Source of the DNA: Planctomycetia bacterium
GTDB taxonomy: Bacteria; Planctomycetota; Phycisphaerae; Phycisphaerales; SM1A02
NCBI GenBank assembly: GCA_005790605.1
Contig: SXUI01000058.1
Location: forward strand, 1-64,000
DNA: 64,000 bases
Direction of reading: 5' to 3'
The position numbers were made by a program, and so were the translations under genes. The notes beneath the pieces are model-generated. The model did not search any database. It worked only from the letters and a program-made list of their open reading frames with translations, and was not told where the DNA came from. Each line of letters starts with the position of its first letter. Positions within the stretch are counted from its first letter, which is position 1. Positions 61,414 through 64,000 of the stretch are shown here, piece by piece.

Positions 61414-61983
61414 ATGGACTCTCGCGTGACAGACGATTGCCAGGACCTTGCCGCACTCAACGAAGGCGACCCCGACGCGGGGCGACGGTTATACGACCGC
61501 CACTCGCCACTCATTCTCTCGTTGTGTCGAAGTGGGATTCCAAGTCGTTCGATCGATGACGCTGAAGAAGCAATGCAGGAGACCTTTCTGCGTGCGTTTC
61601 GAGAGCGTCGCGATGTGACCGACTGTCGAGGATTTCGAGCTTGGATCTGCGGGATTGCACGATTCGTGTGTAGCGAGCGCCGTGCAGCTTGGCTTCGTCG
61701 TAAGCGCGATCCGGAGACAGGCATGCAGAACGAGATCCGCCGTGCACCCGAGAGCCCAAGTGCCTCACTCGAAAGGCAAGAAACCTCCGCACTCTTAAGT
61801 GCGGCGATCGACGCATTGCCTGCCGACGAGCGACTTGCGCTTCACTTGTTTTACATCGAACGCGATCCAGTCGACGCAGCCAAGCGCGCACTCGGGGTTT
61901 CCCGTCCAACTTTTTATCGACTCGTCGCAAAGGCGCGCGAGCTTCTCGCTATTCGCCTTGCAACGGAAGGAGTTCAACGATGA
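61414..61983 (+). CDS. ECF-type sigma factor coupled to VIT-VWA protein
   Basis: 189 residues. Region 2 has AEEAMQETFLRAFRERRDVT and GFRAWICGIARFVCSERRAA; region 4 has LPADERLALHLFYIERDPVD and the helix-turn-helix GVSRPTFYRLVAKARELL. The stop overlaps the start of the VIT-VWA membrane protein by 4 nt, the usual place of an anti-sigma factor. It is divergent from the CHAT-operon sigma gene, and the two proteins are not close copies, so this is not a recent duplication. Confidence 0.92.
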   Translation: MDSRVTDDCQDLAALNEGDPDAGRRLYDRHSPLILSLCRSGIPSRSIDDAEEAMQETFLRAFRERRDVTDCRGFRAWICGIARFVCSERRAAWLRRKRDPETGMQNEIRRAPESPSASLERQETSALLSAAIDALPADERLALHLFYIERDPVDAAKRALGVSRPTFYRLVAKARELLAIRLATEGVQR

Positions 61984-64000
61984 GGTCTTTACAACGCAAT
62001 CCTGAAGGTCGCGATCTGGTGAGTGGAGATGGTGACCTCCACGCCTTGCCACCCCATCCGCTTGATGGCGCACTTCGCGAGTGGCACGATGAGAATCGCG
62101 CTCGCGCCGAGGCGCTTCGTGACGAGACGCTCGCCGCTGCACGAACCGCAGGCGCGCTTCACCCAACCCCGCTTCGACTTCACCGAGCGACGCACTCGCG
62201 TGGATGGATCCCGCGACTGGTGGCTGCTGCTGCGCTTCTTGCCACGATGGTCACACTTGGCATTCTCTTCAGTGAAACCAGCCAAAAGTCAGCGTTCGCC
62301 CAAGGCGGGATGGTTCTTGTTCCAGAGGGAGGCGAACTGAGCGCGTTCGACGAGCATGGCTCCACGCTAGGACCATGTCCGCTCCAACATACCGATGTCG
62401 TGGCCGAGGCGAGCGGACCATTTGTTCGCACTGTGATCGAACAGGTGTATTCGAATCCGTATCCAGGGACGATTGAAGCGCTCTACACCTTTCCACTTTC
62501 AAACGCCGCTGCAGTCGATCGCATGACCATGATTGTTCGAGGGCCGAGTGGCGAGATCGTGGTCGAGAGTGAAGTGAAGGAACGAAACGCGGCTCGCATG
62601 ATGTACGAAGCTGCGCGCGAGTCTGGTTATGTCGCGAGCTTGCTTGAGCAAGAGCGGCCAAACATCTTCACGCAGTCGGTTGCAAACATCGAACCCGGCG
62701 CGACCGTGCGCATTCGTATCGCGACCGTGGAGCTCGTGCAGCGTCGGGATGGCGTGTACTCATGGAGTTTTCCAACCGTCGTTGGACCTCGGTACATCCC
62801 AGGCCGTGCAGAATCGGTACCCGCCTTGCCAGAAGGCTTTCAAGTTCGTGAGGGCGTTGTGCTCCGCGCTCCGGCAGCGATTGAAACGAAAGATGGCTGC
62901 TTCATTCCCGCGCCAAGACTGCTTGAACTCATGACTGCAGCAATCCCTCTTCGCACGCCCGATGGCGCGCGATTTGATGTCGTCATGCAGTCGGGTGAGC
63001 CGTGGCGGTTTGATGCGAAGTACGGCAACGGCAGCACCGAACACGGATCGCTCTGGCAGAGCGGCGTTGGCGAGATCAATGGTCGTTGGTTCTTTGCGAA
63101 GCTTGATGTCAATCCAGGAACAGGATTCTCGGGGAACACTGATCAAGTTCCTGATGCCGCGCGGATTACTCCGATGCCAGTGCATCCCACGGAGCGTGCT
63201 GGTCACGACCTCTCGATTCGGGTGAACCTCGATTCGGGTGGCGCGGCGTTCAAGAGCGTCGAGAGCACCCAACATCAGATTGATGTCGTGCAATCGACAC
63301 CCACGCGTCGCGAAGTGAAGCTCTCTGGCGGGTCCACTATTCCAAACAAAGACTTCATTCTCTCGTGGCAAGTGGACAACGCGTCGGTTGAGCCGGCGTT
63401 CTTTGCACATGTGAATGCGGAGGGATCAGGGCCACGACCTCAAGAGACGAAGGGAGGCTATTTCCTGCTCATGCTCGAGCCTCCCGCGCGCGTGGCAACC
63501 ACAGAAGTGCGACCTCGCGAACTTATCTTCGTGCTCGACACCTCTGGTTCGATGAATGGTTTCCCGATCGAGAAGGCGAAGGAGGTCATCAACAAGGCGA
63601 TTGCAAAGATGCGCCCGACCGACACCTTCAATGTCATCACCTTCGCGGGAGACACTCGCGTTCTGTGGAGCGAACCGAAGATTGCGTCCATTGAAAACAT
63701 TGCTGCCGCGCAAGCGATGATTGAGCGGCAAGAGGGCGGTGGCGGCACAGAGATGATGCAAGCGATCAACACCGCGCTCATCCAACCGGGGCGTAGCGCG
63801 CTGGAGCCATCGAGGTTGCTTGATCTCCCGGCGGACGGTCGTGTCGTGAAAGTTGCGGTGAAGAGCGACGCTCTTGATGTGAAGAGCATCCAACTCGCGG
63901 GCGGCCAGACCATTCCTGTTGAACTCGCGGTTGCGATGCCCGCGGCCAACGGCAAGACGTTCCTTCTTGAGGGCCGATGGTTGACAAAGGAGACAACGCG
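61980..64000 (+). CDS. Membrane VIT-VWA protein, putative anti-sigma partner (cut by window edge)
   Basis: 673 visible codons; the end lies beyond the right edge. A basic, helical cytoplasmic N-terminus (1-75) precedes one membrane segment (RLVAAAALLATMVTLGILFS, 79-98). A VIT domain follows (about 130-280), with VVAEASGPFVRTVIEQVYSN and NIFTQSVANIEPGATVRIRI, and then a VWA domain from about 512 with an intact DTSGSM site (520-525) and GGTEMM (588-593). The third metal motif (TDG) is not found where expected. The ATG overlaps the ECF stop by 4 nt. A membrane anchor with a cytoplasmic tail after an ECF gene suggests that the tail binds the sigma factor while VIT-VWA senses outside the cell; this is inference. 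Confidence 0.88.
   Translation, partial: MRSLQRNPEGRDLVSGDGDLHALPPHPLDGALREWHDENRARAEALRDETLAAARTAGALHPTPLRLHRATHSRGWIPRLVAAAALLATMVTLGILFSETSQKSAFAQGGMVLVPEGGELSAFDEHGSTLGPCPLQHTDVVAEASGPFVRTVIEQVYSNPYPGTIEALYTFPLSNAAAVDRMTMIVRGPSGEIVVESEVKERNAARMMYEAARESGYVASLLEQERPNIFTQSVANIEPGATVRIRIATVELVQRRDGVYSWSFPTVVGPRYIPGRAESVPALPEGFQVREGVVLRAPAAIETKDGCFIPAPRLLELMTAAIPLRTPDGARFDVVMQSGEPWRFDAKYGNGSTEHGSLWQSGVGEINGRWFFAKLDVNPGTGFSGNTDQVPDAARITPMPVHPTERAGHDLSIRVNLDSGGAAFKSVESTQHQIDVVQSTPTRREVKLSGGSTIPNKDFILSWQVDNASVEPAFFAHVNAEGSGPRPQETKGGYFLLMLEPPARVATTEVRPRELIFVLDTSGSMNGFPIEKAKEVINKAIAKMRPTDTFNVITFAGDTRVLWSEPKIASIENIAAAQAMIERQEGGGGTEMMQAINTALIQPGRSALEPSRLLDLPADGRVVKVAVKSDALDVKSIQLAGGQTIPVELAVAMPAANGKTFLLEGRWLTKETT

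Noticed and set aside
1-64000. CRISPR arrays, tRNA, rRNA, transposases or prophage genes
   Set aside because: No regularly spaced repeats, no tRNA-like GGTTCGA arms with cloverleaf context and no transposase or phage motifs were seen.

Overview
The window looks like chromosomal DNA of a planctomycete, most likely from the Phycisphaerae. The DNA is GC-rich. The support is the gene content: a membrane-bound-dehydrogenase/CxxCH-heme protein of the PVC type, dockerin-like repeats on a secreted protease, a MoxR/DUF58/BatA/VWA operon ending in a secreted prenyltransferase-repeat protein, three ECF sigma factors, and a lone dnaA. The class assignment is inference. I saw no tRNA, rRNA, CRISPR array, insertion sequence or phage gene.

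Layout. 1-10950 is an exopolysaccharide/glycan locus: GDP-fucose synthesis (gmd, cut by the left edge, and fcl), glycosyltransferases, a formyltransferase-fold enzyme, a DUF3473-type polysaccharide deacetylase, a WcaF-type acetyltransferase and a 1186-residue fusion of an asparagine-synthase-type amidotransferase with a Wzx-like flippase. 10971-23754 holds housekeeping genes (cysS, metG, lgt, trpD, comEC) mixed with a secreted-protein/ECF/membrane-protein operon and two unknown envelope proteins. 23735-37954 is one tightly coupled nine-gene minus-strand operon, moxR first. 38064-48145 holds mutM, dnaA with a possible origin beside it, an MBL hydrolase, two GGDEF-family signalling proteins, lipA, an M16 protease and recO. 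48172-55762 has an unknown membrane protein, a PilZ protein, a YdjC deacetylase/GT2 pair resembling lipid A amino-sugar enzymes, an exported cyclophilin, the PVC heme protein and a dCMP deaminase. 55743-64000 has two back-to-back ECF modules: ECF / small protein / TPR-CHAT protease / secreted subtilase leftwards, and ECF / membrane VIT-VWA protein (cut by the right edge) rightwards.

The most unusual points are the ECF-CHAT-subtilase module, the neighbouring ECF/VIT-VWA pair, the amidotransferase-flippase fusion, and a recurring TANNNT hexamer 6-10 nt in front of start codons in at least eleven places, which suggests widespread leaderless transcription. That spacing also helps decide several start codons.

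Many operon genes overlap by 4 nt (ATGA), so translational coupling is common here. Functions are family assignments read by eye from motifs; no database search was run.
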